Assembly: GCF_042648365.1 (NCBI RefSeq)
Contig: NZ_JBHRXI010000006.1
Coordinates: 1-64,000, forward strand
Length of the DNA: 64,000 bases
Origin: Lutimaribacter_A marinistellae
Lineage (GTDB): Bacteria; Pseudomonadota; Alphaproteobacteria; Rhodobacterales; Rhodobacteraceae
Direction: 5' to 3'
Shown: piece after piece, positions 10,875 to 17,816 of the stretch
Layout of the letters: each line of letters opens with the position of its first letter
How positions within the stretch are numbered: the stretch's first letter is position 1
Program-made: the position numbers and the translations under genes
Notes under the pieces: model-generated
The model's database searches: none
What the model saw: the letters and a program-made list of their open reading frames with translations, nothing else
What the model was told of the DNA's origin: nothing

Positions 10875-11495
10875 GGAACGTGCCTCATTGAACAAGATGC
10901 AAAAGATTGCCCGAGCGGCTTCACACCACGCGGGAAGGTTCATTTCGTGTCAGGATTAAAGAGCCCAAGCTCTATTTGGGTGGAGCTACGCACCCAAAAC
11001 AAATCGGATAGACCGAAGCAAAAAAAGAATGAGTCATTGGCCCCTCAAAGTCTCCTCGATAGACGATTTTCTGGCCAAGCGAACGTAGAAGGAGATACTT
11101 CTACTCGGCTTTGCCCCCCACGCCGCAACTCAAAAAAAGTCGCAGCCCGAAAATCGCTCTCACTTGAAGACAAGTTCGCGCAAAGCCATAGTTCGGTCAA
11201 GAATTTTCACGAAGTTTATACAATTCGCCCACAAACTCGGGCCGGGATGCCGGGGCCGAAACATCAAAACAGCCTAAAATCTCACAAAATCATATACTTA
11301 AGAAGCGGTTGGCCACGATAAATGCAAACCACATTGGAATTGCGTCGGGCGGCCTCGCACTAATAGGTTGCTAAATTCAAATTAAATCCACCATTGATTG
11401 AACTTGAATTTGAAACGGCATTGATGCTGTGACCGCTCCCCAAAGGCATCTTGTGTGCCAAGGTGCGTCATAAACGATCCACGAGGAGAACGGTC
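10875..11495. other. Gene-poor region upstream of the giant gene
   Basis: About 620 bases without a convincing gene. It must contain the promoter of the leftward giant gene. The stretch around 11260-11400 is clearly AT-richer than its surroundings and includes a TTCAAATT / AATTTGAA pair at 11376-11383 and 11406-11413. A 124-codon rightward frame at 10947-11321 has no domain signature and an unnatural composition, so I do not call it a gene. Confidence 0.5.
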
Positions 11496-11684
11496 ATGTC
11501 GGAGATTACCATGATCGGGCTCAATCTTGCGAAGAATGTTATCAGGCTGTAAGGGACGGATGGCCGGTGCTTTGGCGGGGGCAGGTACTGTAGGTTTTGG
11601 TAGGGCTTCCGCGCTATACAGTGGGGATAGAGATGTATGGCGGTGCGCATTTCTGGGGCCGGGAGATAAGCAAGCTGGACCCCA
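11496..11684 (+). pseudogene. IS110-family transposase remnant
   Basis: A start codon with a good ribosome site (GAGGAG) opens into MSEITMIGLNLAKNVIRL, the typical N-terminus of IS110/IS1111 transposases (DEDD catalytic fold), then hits a stop after 18 codons. About 75 bases further on, IEMYGGAHFWGREISKL continues the same protein (family consensus: MEACGGAHHWGRE-x-x-x-L), so the piece between is shortened. Only the first 90 or so codons of the original survive. It is decayed and cannot be active. It abuts an IS21 remnant on its right. Confidence 0.75.
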
Positions 11685-11687
11685 TAT

Positions 11688-11985
11688 GCCCAGAAGCTGA
11701 CAGGTTGGCTGGTGAAGGAGTAGCGCAAGACGCGCAAGGACCGGTGCACCGCCAAACAGATGCAAGCTGATCTGGTTCAGCTTGGCTATGACGGCCCTTG
11801 TGAGCGTGTCGCAGCTTTTGTGCGCACCTGGACAGGAAACCGGCAGCGCGCGCACCAGAACGCCGACCACGGGGCATTTGTGCCGTTGGTATTCCAGCCG
11901 GGTTAAGCATTCCAGTTCGACTGGGCGAGGACTGTGCTCCAGTCGGCGGCGAGCGCCTCAAGTTGCAGATGGCGACGACTGCGCC
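11688..11985 (+). pseudogene. istA: IS21-family IstA transposase remnant
   Basis: The translation KLTGWLVKE, stop, RKTRKDRCTAKQMQADLVQLGYDG, then ERVAAFVRTW and GAFVPLVFQPG, stop, AFQFDW matches the central part of IS21 IstA proteins (family pattern: RVAAFxRxW...FVPLVFxPGEAFQFDWSEDW). Two in-frame stops and a frameshift after FDW break it; the shifted frame goes on with GGERLKLQ. The DDE catalytic core is lost. No IstB partner follows. It shows the region left of the tRNA site has collected and degraded insertion sequences. Confidence 0.8.
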
Positions 11986-12264
11986 GACCATATTACCCAG
12001 ATCCGTCGTGCACCATGATTGAAGCTGCGCCACCCGATAGGGGGAGGCCGGTCAGAACGTCTCAAGCAGCCATTCTGTATATCTGTTGAAACGTATCACG
12101 ACACCACTTAACGCAAACCAGTCCCGGGCCGAGAAAGACGAGTCAGCGTTTTTTTTGTTACCGCTGCTCCGCCGAGCTGTGTCGCAGTTTGTGGGGCAAT
12201 TTCGTGAGGCATCGCATCAAAAAACCTAAAAAATCCAATTTTCTTAATCTTTTAGGCTTGACGA
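11986..12264. other. Spacer between IS remnants and island
   Basis: No gene or recognisable RNA seen. The left part may be further eroded IS21 sequence; the right part is AT-rich and ends at the island's left attachment repeat. Confidence 0.4.
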
Positions 12265-12315
12265 TGGTGCCCCCACACGGACTCGAACCGCGGACCTACT
12301 GATTACAAATCAGTT
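12265..12315 (-). repeat. Left attachment repeat (attL), displaced 3' end of tRNA-Thr
   Basis: Fifty-one bases identical to the right copy inside tRNA-Thr, from the encoded CCA end through the T arm and up to the anticodon stem. The sequence diverges immediately on both sides. It has no 5' half and cannot be a functional tRNA. Duplication of a tRNA 3' end is the usual footprint of tyrosine-integrase insertion. Confidence 0.95.
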
Positions 12316-12451
12316 TCCTGAGCCATTTCAAGCCTCTGATTTAGTGACAAATTGAGAAAATCGTGCCTATAAATCCTTGTATTATATGGACGTAAGCGAC
12401 ATGTTAACTGACACATGACGACACGCTACGCCACTGGACCCCATTCCAGTA

Positions 12452-12471
12452 AGTGACAAATCCGGTGACAA
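12452..12471 (+). repeat. Integrase arm-type site, left copy
   Basis: A 20-bp sequence holding two GTGACAA units is found here and again, identical and in the same orientation, near the right end of the island. A further AGTGACAAAT occurs at 12343-12352 and GTGACAAAA at 20902-20910. Repeated short motifs inside both element ends, close to the integrase gene, are typical of arm-binding sites for the integrase N-terminal domain. Function is inferred. Confidence 0.6.
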
Positions 12472-12496
12472 ATCGCGGCGCAGGCATCAAGAGGAT

Positions 12497-13804
12497 ATGA
12501 CCGTGGGCAAACTGACAGATGGTAAGAGCGGCACGATTGCCAAGGCTGAGGCACCAGCCAAGGGGCAGCGCTTCGTCTGGGACGATCACCGGGACGCGCC
12601 GCGCGGCTTCGCGCTGAGGATCACGGCGGCAGGCGGCAAGGCTTTCGTACTGCAATACACGGTGGAAGGCAGGCAGCGCCGCAAGACGATTGGCGACTGG
12701 CCAACATGGACGCTCGAATCCGCGCGGGCCGAAGCGCGGGATCTGGCGCAGCGAATAGACCGGGGCGACGATCCCCTTGAGGCCAAGAGACGCCGCAAGG
12801 CAGAGCCGACAATGGCCGATCTGGCCGGGGAATGGCTGGACAAACAGACCGGACTGAAAAGCATCGGCACAATTCGCGGACTGGTGAACAACGATATCGT
12901 GCCGACGCTGGGCGACTTGAAGGTGACGGACGTGCGCCGCCGCGACGTGATCGACATGGTAGAGGCCAAGGCCGAAAGAGCACCGCGCAGCGCGGCACAG
13001 CTTCTGATCTACGCGCGCAAGATCCTTTCTTATGCCGCAGACCGCGAAATCATACCGGTGAACCCGGTGGCCGATCTGAAACCCACCTCCATCACCGTGA
13101 AAGGTCAACGCAACCCGCTCAAGGCCAACCCGCGCGCCCGCGTCCTGGATCACGACGAGATCCGCGCCTTCTGGACGAAGGCAGATACAAGCGACCTGCA
13201 CCGCCTGACCGCTTTGTGCCTCAAACTGGTGCTGGTCACGGGGCAGAGGCCAGGAGAGGTTGCCGGTATGCACCAGGATGAAATCTCGGGCCGCTGGTGG
13301 ACTATTCCTGCGGAACGGCGCGGCAAGACGGACAGCGCGCAAGAGGTCTATTTGAGTGATACCGCGTTGGAGATCATCGCGGACGCCAAGGCCGAGTTGG
13401 AACGCCTGCACAAGCGCCGCAAAGAGCCTTGGAGCGGCTTCATCTTCGAGGCAAGACCCGGCGCGCCGATCACCAACGCCGCGCTTGCACGGGCAGTCTT
13501 GCGCGCGGGTGAGACCCTCGGAGACAGAGGGGAAACGGACGGTCGCGGGCGGTGGCGTCCACATGATCTGAGGCGCACGATGCGCACGGAATTGAGCGCT
13601 TGCAAGGTAAGACCAGACATTGCCGAGATCGTCACCGGCCATGTGATTCCCGGCATTCGTGGAGTGTATGATCGTCACGACTTTAAGAATGAACGGCAGG
13701 CCGCGCTAGAGGCGTGGGACGCCCGCTTGTCGCGGATCGTGACCGGGCAAGACCCGGACGCGCCGCAGGCCGAGAATGTGGTGATGTTGGAGGTCAACAC
13801 ATGA
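12497..13804 (+). CDS. int: Tyrosine recombinase / island integrase
   Basis: A 435-residue phage-type integrase (P4-like, N-terminal arm-DNA-binding domain about residues 5-100, SAM-like core-binding domain about 105-200, catalytic domain 215-410). Catalytic residues are visible: Arg251 in TGQRPGEV, His356 and Arg359 in RPHDLRRT, His382 in TGHVIPG and Tyr391 in GVYDRHD. It should catalyse insertion into and excision from the tRNA-Thr site that flanks the island. It lies just inside attL and reads inward. Its stop overlaps the next start by four bases (ATGA), suggesting translational coupling. All key residues are present, so it is probably active. Confidence 0.93.
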   Translation: MTVGKLTDGKSGTIAKAEAPAKGQRFVWDDHRDAPRGFALRITAAGGKAFVLQYTVEGRQRRKTIGDWPTWTLESARAEARDLAQRIDRGDDPLEAKRRRKAEPTMADLAGEWLDKQTGLKSIGTIRGLVNNDIVPTLGDLKVTDVRRRDVIDMVEAKAERAPRSAAQLLIYARKILSYAADREIIPVNPVADLKPTSITVKGQRNPLKANPRARVLDHDEIRAFWTKADTSDLHRLTALCLKLVLVTGQRPGEVAGMHQDEISGRWWTIPAERRGKTDSAQEVYLSDTALEIIADAKAELERLHKRRKEPWSGFIFEARPGAPITNAALARAVLRAGETLGDRGETDGRGRWRPHDLRRTMRTELSACKVRPDIAEIVTGHVIPGIRGVYDRHDFKNERQAALEAWDARLSRIVTGQDPDAPQAENVVMLEVNT

Positions 13805-14505
13805 GCGGACAGACCAAGAGAGACACGGATACTCCACCCGGATTAAGTGCTGCCGAATTCGCTTTGCTTTGCCGCAAGGTCCGCGAAAGCGCAAATTTGA
13901 CTGACAAGGCGATGCGCCGGTCCGCCATGATGAAAACTGTCGGAGTCTATCTTCAAGCCGAGCCTCAACGCGTTGCGCGCGAGAAAATCCAAGATCAAGA
14001 CGAGTTTCTTAAGCGCATCGTGGAGTTTCAGACCCGTTGGCTGCAAGGCGTAGCATCAGACCCGAAGAGACCATCAGAAACGGACTTACAACAACTCGAA
14101 AGCCTGTTGAACCAAGCTAGAGCCGAACCCGTGGCACACGAAGCAGTACAGAGGCTTCTACGCGAGCTTATCCAAGCTGGAAAAAAGCCTGAAATACTGC
14201 TCGATTTCGTCGCTGACGATTGGGCTGGGCTGGTAAGCACTTCTTCGAAGACGCGGCGGCAGAAACCGCACGACTGGCACCGTCAGGAACAGATTGCGGC
14301 GAGCGTCTGCGCTCTTGTTTTGGCTGGAACCAGCCAAAACGAAGCAATCCGAGTTGTGGCCGAGGCAGCTCAAGCGGCAGGGATCGTCTGGACCAAGACC
14401 TATGCCACCGAGGCTGTGACTTTCGAGAATGTTCGAGGGGCATGGCGAGCATCGGCAAGGTTCCGACGCCTCTCAAAGGACGGTGGGATTAGCCCCCCAA
14501 AATAG
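13801..14505 (+). CDS. Hypothetical island protein, coupled to integrase
   Basis: A 234-residue protein beginning MSGQTKRDTD, whose ATG overlaps the integrase stop. The frame is open further upstream inside the integrase, but the ATGA overlap makes this start by far the best. It is mostly helical and charged, with no membrane segment or signal. The C-terminal third (HDWHRQEQIAASVCALVLAG, then NEAIRVVAEAA) could hold a helical DNA-binding fold, but I recognise no family. Base composition is lower in GC than the rest of the island, hinting at a separate origin. Function unknown. Confidence 0.7.
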   Translation: MSGQTKRDTDTPPGLSAAEFALLCRKVRESANLTDKAMRRSAMMKTVGVYLQAEPQRVAREKIQDQDEFLKRIVEFQTRWLQGVASDPKRPSETDLQQLESLLNQARAEPVAHEAVQRLLRELIQAGKKPEILLDFVADDWAGLVSTSSKTRRQKPHDWHRQEQIAASVCALVLAGTSQNEAIRVVAEAAQAAGIVWTKTYATEAVTFENVRGAWRASARFRRLSKDGGISPPK

Positions 14506-14601
14506 CGACCTAATCAAGCCAAATTCTTCGCCTCTCGCCCATATGTGACATTCGACCTCACTAAACCCGCATCGGGCGACAGTGTGAGGACACAGAATGA
14601 C

Positions 14602-14639
14602 AAGCCTCACTTGTCCGCCACAAGTTTTAAGTGAGGCTT
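14602..14639 (+). promoter_or_regulatory. Inverted repeat covering the ribosome site of the AlpA-type gene
   Basis: A perfect 11-bp inverted repeat (AAGCCTCACTT ... AAGTGAGGCTT, 16-base loop) ends three bases before the AlpA-type start codon. Its right arm contains the ribosome-binding GAGG. Nested inside is a second palindrome, ACTTGT-CCGCC-ACAAGT. As RNA the hairpin would hide the ribosome site; as DNA the two palindromes could be a repressor operator. Either would place control of the island at this gene. Confidence 0.55.
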
Positions 14640-14642
14640 TGG

Positions 14643-14849
14643 ATGAACCTGAAAGACCTGATCCCGGAAACCGAATACGCCGCCGCGCGTGGCGTTTCCC
14701 TTCGCACAGTGCAGCGCGAACGTGCGCAGCGCATCGGCCCACCCTACATTCCACTGGGCCGCAAGATCTTCTACCGCCCCGACGCAATCAAGGAGTGGTT
14801 GCTGGCACAGGAACAGGCGCAACCCCGCGCAAAGCGGGGGCGCGCGTGA
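14643..14849 (+). CDS. AlpA-type helix-turn-helix regulator / excisionase
   Basis: A 68-residue protein with a single winged-helix MerR/AlpA-like domain: TEYAAARGVSLRTVQRERAQ is the helix-turn-helix, followed by GPPYIPLGRKIFYRPDAIKEWL, the wing typical of DNA-binding excisionases. The C-terminal tail is basic (RAKRGRA). In P4-like satellites and PICIs, AlpA proteins activate excision and replication genes. The start at MNLKDL follows the GAGG site in the inverted repeat just upstream. The stop overlaps the next start (TGATG arrangement), so it heads a coupled gene chain. Confidence 0.85.
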   Translation: MNLKDLIPETEYAAARGVSLRTVQRERAQRIGPPYIPLGRKIFYRPDAIKEWLLAQEQAQPRAKRGRA

Positions 14850-15088
14850 TGGACTGGCAGAAGAACGTGGTGCGCCGCACGATGGAAGGCGCAGGCGAGT
14901 ATCCTAGCGTACAGCTTCAGTTTCTCCTGCAGCGTCTTGAGCAGTATCCGCAGGCGGTTCCAGCAATCGCAGACGCGATCCGCGACATGGGCCAGTGGTA
15001 TTTGGAACATGCCGACGCCCTGGAAGCCGAGACGGCAGCGCGCCAAGCGCAAGCCACGCTGGTCGAAATCGCAAAACACAAAAAGTAA
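14849..15088 (+). CDS. Small hypothetical island protein
   Basis: Seventy-nine residues starting MDWQKNVVRRTM, overlapping the stop of the AlpA-type gene. Predicted all-helical and amphipathic (LQFLLQRLEQYPQAVPAIADAIRDMG, then a long Ala/Glu-rich helix ending in KHKK). No family recognised. Coupling to the regulator suggests shared expression in the early island transcript. Confidence 0.65.
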   Translation: MDWQKNVVRRTMEGAGEYPSVQLQFLLQRLEQYPQAVPAIADAIRDMGQWYLEHADALEAETAARQAQATLVEIAKHKK

Positions 15089-15192
15089 CCCGCCCGCGGG
15101 GAGGCGCGGACGGGCTATCAGTCTAATCGAGTGGGCAATTCGATTTTCTGAATATAACCCGCCGCGCCTTCTTGGGCAACCATGAGGCACTT

Positions 15193-15432
15193 ATGGCAAA
15201 GAACAATCGCAAGGCCCGCCGCGCGTGGGCCGCAGCCCGCAAGAAGCACATCAAGCGCGGCTGCATCACCATCCTAGAATATCTCCACGACCACGACTGC
15301 GGAATCTATTCCGCAGAGCGTATCTGCACCTGCAATCCCGACCGCGTACTGAAAGACGATAAGGGCCGCGTGCTGGCGCGCATCGAGGGGGCCGGTTTCT
15401 ACGATCCGCTCGAACTGGCGGAGGGCGCATAA
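15193..15432 (+). CDS. Small Cys-containing hypothetical island protein
   Basis: Seventy-nine residues from MAKNNRKARR. The first 25 residues are strongly basic, then come HDHDCGIYSAERICTCNPDRVL. The cluster of His and Cys could bind a metal, but no known zinc-finger spacing is obvious. Similar short ORFs are common in rhodobacterial prophages. The stop TAA overlaps the next ATG. Function unknown. Confidence 0.6.
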   Translation: MAKNNRKARRAWAAARKKHIKRGCITILEYLHDHDCGIYSAERICTCNPDRVLKDDKGRVLARIEGAGFYDPLELAEGA

Positions 15433-15527
15433 TGACCCGCCTGCAAATCCTCTACCTTCGCCGCCTCTATGGCTTGACCGAAGCGCAAGCTAACGCGCTC
15501 GCCGTCCTGATCTGGGGGGCGATGTAA
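15432..15527 (+). CDS. 31-residue micro-protein
   Basis: A very short frame, MTRLQILYLRRLYGLTEAQA then NALAVLIWGAM, bounded by TAATG overlaps on both sides, which is the strongest argument that it is translated. It is hydrophobic at the C-terminus and basic at the N-terminus. Little else can be said; it may serve mainly to keep ribosomes coupled to the next gene. Confidence 0.5.
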   Translation: MTRLQILYLRRLYGLTEAQANALAVLIWGAM

Positions 15528-15892
15528 TGCACATGGAAGCATTGCCACCCGCAGCCCGCTACCGCCATGAGAAACGCCTGACTGCTTCGATTGCCCTGAC
15601 AGACCTGGACCCACAGGACGCGGCCCAAATCTGCTGCGCTGTGCTGGATGAGGTCGCAGCCGAAATGCCGGACTTGGACCCTTGGGGCAGCATCCGCTCG
15701 GATGCTGCCTTTTGGGCGGATCTCGCGCACCCGGCAGAACTGGAGAATTACGCCACCTTCGCGCTTCGCAAGTTGGGCCAGCGCGCCCTCGGAAAGCAGA
15801 TGCGCAAGCGCCTGTTCAAGGAGTTGTGGCGCAGCTTCACCGATGCAGAGCGCGCCGCCTTCCTGAAGCACGTGAACGGGAGGGCCGCGTGA
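15527..15892 (+). CDS. Hypothetical island protein upstream of helicase
   Basis: A 121-residue protein (MHMEALPPAARYRHEK) with overlaps at both ends: its ATG shares a base with the preceding TAA and its TGA overlaps the helicase ATG. Mixed helical composition with DLDPWGSIRSDAAFWAD in the middle. No family recognised. Its fixed place before the ATPase suggests a replication accessory role, which is inference only. Confidence 0.6.
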   Translation: MHMEALPPAARYRHEKRLTASIALTDLDPQDAAQICCAVLDEVAAEMPDLDPWGSIRSDAAFWADLAHPAELENYATFALRKLGQRALGKQMRKRLFKELWRSFTDAERAAFLKHVNGRAA

Positions 15893-17397
15893 TGGACGGA
15901 CAAGATGACTGGAGCGATATCCCGCAAGTCGAGGACGTGACCGCCGCCGATGCAGTGGCCGAGGTGCAGCGGTTGGCCACGCTGAACGCCGCGGCGTATG
16001 AGAGCGAGCGCAAGCACGCCGCCGCGCGGCTGGGCTGGCGCGCATCGGTTTTGGACGCCGAGGTCAGCAAGGCGCGCCCGCGTGACATGGGTGATGGCGA
16101 CAATGACAGGCCGGAGACCATCGAGAAGGTAGAGCCGTGGCCCGACCCGGTTGATGGCGCGTCCTTGGCCGAGGAGATCCGGGACCGGCTTCATGCGCAT
16201 GTGATCTTCGCGGGCAGCGGCGATGCAGACGCCGCGACCTTGTGGATATTGGGATCGTATCTGATGGACACATGGCGGCTCTGGCCGCGCTTGCTCATCA
16301 CGTCGCCGACGAAGCAGTGCGGCAAAAGCACATTGCTAGAGGTGATCGACGCGATGGCGCATCGGGGCTTCATCGTCTCAAACGCCAGCCCGGCGGCAAT
16401 CTTCCGGGCAATCGAGGCATGGCGTCCGACGCTGCTACTGGACGAGGCCGACACCTGGATGAAGCAAAACGAGGAACTGGCCGGAGTGCTTAATTCTGGC
16501 CACACCCGCCGCACCGCCCGCGTTATCCGGGTGCAGGAGGTCAATGGCGAACACCTGCCGACCGCGTTTTCGACATGGTGCCCGATGGTGATCGCCGGGA
16601 TCGGAGACCAGCGCGATACACTCATGAGCCGCAGCATCGTAATCGGCCTACGCCGCAAACTGCCCAATGAGGCGGTGCAGCGCCTGCCATTCGACCTACA
16701 CGCGCAACTGTTGCGCATCCGCAGACAAGCTGCACGCTGGTCTGCCGACCATTCGTTGACCCTTGGGGCGATGGAGATCGAGCCGCCCGCCTCTGGCGAC
16801 GACCGGATGCAGGACAACTTCACCGCGCTCTGGCGTATCGCAGAGGTTCTTGGAGACGTATGGCCCGAACGCATCGCCGCCGCCTACGCTGCGCAGGCGA
16901 TGGCCAAGGATGACGACGCCGAACCGGCAGGCATCATGATGCTGCGCGATATCGCGGAGATTTTTGCCAGCCATAGCACAGACCGCATCGCAACCTCGGA
17001 GATCGTCGGCGACCTGATCACGATGGAAGAGCGCCCGTGGGCAGACTGGCGTCACGGCAGGCCGCTGTCGGCGCAGTCAGTGGCCAAACTGATGAAGCCT
17101 TTCGGCATCAAGGCCAAGGTGCTCAAGCTGCGCGGCGCATCGGCCCGCGTCTACCTCCGCAGCGAGGTAGAGGCCGCAGCCGCTCGCTACACGGTCCAGA
17201 AGTGTAACCCCGTAACCCTACAACAAAAACAAGAGGTTAGAGCGATTTCAAAGCGTAACCCTGCGGAAAAGGTTACACCCGCCAGATCCGACAACCCATT
17301 GATAAAAAACGAAGGTTACGGGGTTACGCCTGAGAATGCCGAGACATTTGGTTGCGAGACACAAGACGACCGGTTCAACCCCGACAACTGGAAATGA
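15892..17397 (+). CDS. DUF3631-type phage/satellite helicase-like ATPase
   Basis: A 501-residue protein. Walker A is at about residues 138-147 (SPTKQCGKST) and Walker B at 181-187 (LLLDEAD). The surrounding pattern (WPRLLITSPTKQCGKSTLLEV, RPTLLLDEADTW, SGHTRRTARVIRV, PTAFSTWCPMVIAGIG, LMSRSIVIGLRR) matches the DUF3631 domain found in phage and plasmid replication proteins. The C-terminal part (DLITMEERPWADW ... LRSEVEAAAARY) resembles the winged tail of that family. No primase module is present. Likely drives element replication after excision. Its ATG overlaps the preceding TGA. Confidence 0.82.
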   Translation: MDGQDDWSDIPQVEDVTAADAVAEVQRLATLNAAAYESERKHAAARLGWRASVLDAEVSKARPRDMGDGDNDRPETIEKVEPWPDPVDGASLAEEIRDRLHAHVIFAGSGDADAATLWILGSYLMDTWRLWPRLLITSPTKQCGKSTLLEVIDAMAHRGFIVSNASPAAIFRAIEAWRPTLLLDEADTWMKQNEELAGVLNSGHTRRTARVIRVQEVNGEHLPTAFSTWCPMVIAGIGDQRDTLMSRSIVIGLRRKLPNEAVQRLPFDLHAQLLRIRRQAARWSADHSLTLGAMEIEPPASGDDRMQDNFTALWRIAEVLGDVWPERIAAAYAAQAMAKDDDAEPAGIMMLRDIAEIFASHSTDRIATSEIVGDLITMEERPWADWRHGRPLSAQSVAKLMKPFGIKAKVLKLRGASARVYLRSEVEAAAARYTVQKCNPVTLQQKQEVRAISKRNPAEKVTPARSDNPLIKNEGYGVTPENAETFGCETQDDRFNPDNWK

Positions 17398-17417
17398 CCC
17401 CGACACAGGAGACCACC

Positions 17418-17654
17418 ATGACCGACGAAATGGAAAAGATGGCAAACGAGAAAGCCCGCGTGTTGGCCGCGCTGGACGCAGCGTTGACCGAACTTGAAAC
17501 CGAGGGCGGAGATCTTCGCTTTTTCAGCGCCGCCCTACTGATGGCCGCGTTTCGCCTGCACGCCGATATCGAGGGGCCGCAGTCGCTTGTGAGTGCCGTC
17601 ACCGCAGCGGCGGTGCGCGTTGCCAAGGAGCGGGGCGTTGCCGGGACCGCTTGA
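17418..17654 (+). CDS. Small hypothetical island protein
   Basis: Seventy-eight residues from MTDEMEKMANEKARVLAA, an acidic helical protein. The start follows a GGAGACC ribosome site. It lies 20 bases after the helicase gene. No domain recognised. Confidence 0.6.
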   Translation: MTDEMEKMANEKARVLAALDAALTELETEGGDLRFFSAALLMAAFRLHADIEGPQSLVSAVTAAAVRVAKERGVAGTA

Positions 17655-17667
17655 AGGAACTCAAAAT

Positions 17668-17814
17668 ATGTCATATGATACTTTTAACGGATCTGCGCTG
17701 ATGGCGCGTCCTGACAAACCTTTTCCCGCGATGCTGATGGCTGAGCGCGAAAGAACCACCCCTCGCCAGGGCGTTCTTTTGCGCGTCTTGGCATTCGCCA
17801 GAAAAGGCACCTGA
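17668..17814 (+). CDS. 48-residue hypothetical protein before the capsid gene
   Basis: MSYDTFNGSALMARPDKPFP followed by a basic C-terminus (VLLRVLAFARKGT). A ribosome site (AAGGAA) precedes the ATG, and the stop is two bases before the capsid start, so the two are probably coupled. Could be a leader for capsid translation. No family recognised. Confidence 0.5.
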   Translation: MSYDTFNGSALMARPDKPFPAMLMAERERTTPRQGVLLRVLAFARKGT

Positions 17815-17816
17815 AA

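Noticed and set aside
10947..11321. 124-codon plus-strand frame
   Set aside because: Odd composition, no ribosome site, no domain; lies in the gene-poor upstream region.
11382..12033. Minus-strand frames over the IS remnants
   Set aside because: The plus strand carries recognisable IS110 and IS21 motifs; the minus frames have none.
12265..12315. Second tRNA-Thr gene
   Set aside because: Only the 3' half is present; no D arm or 5' acceptor strand, so it is an attachment-site remnant.
12404..13678. 424-codon minus-strand frame
   Set aside because: Antisense shadow of the integrase, whose catalytic residues are all in the plus frame.
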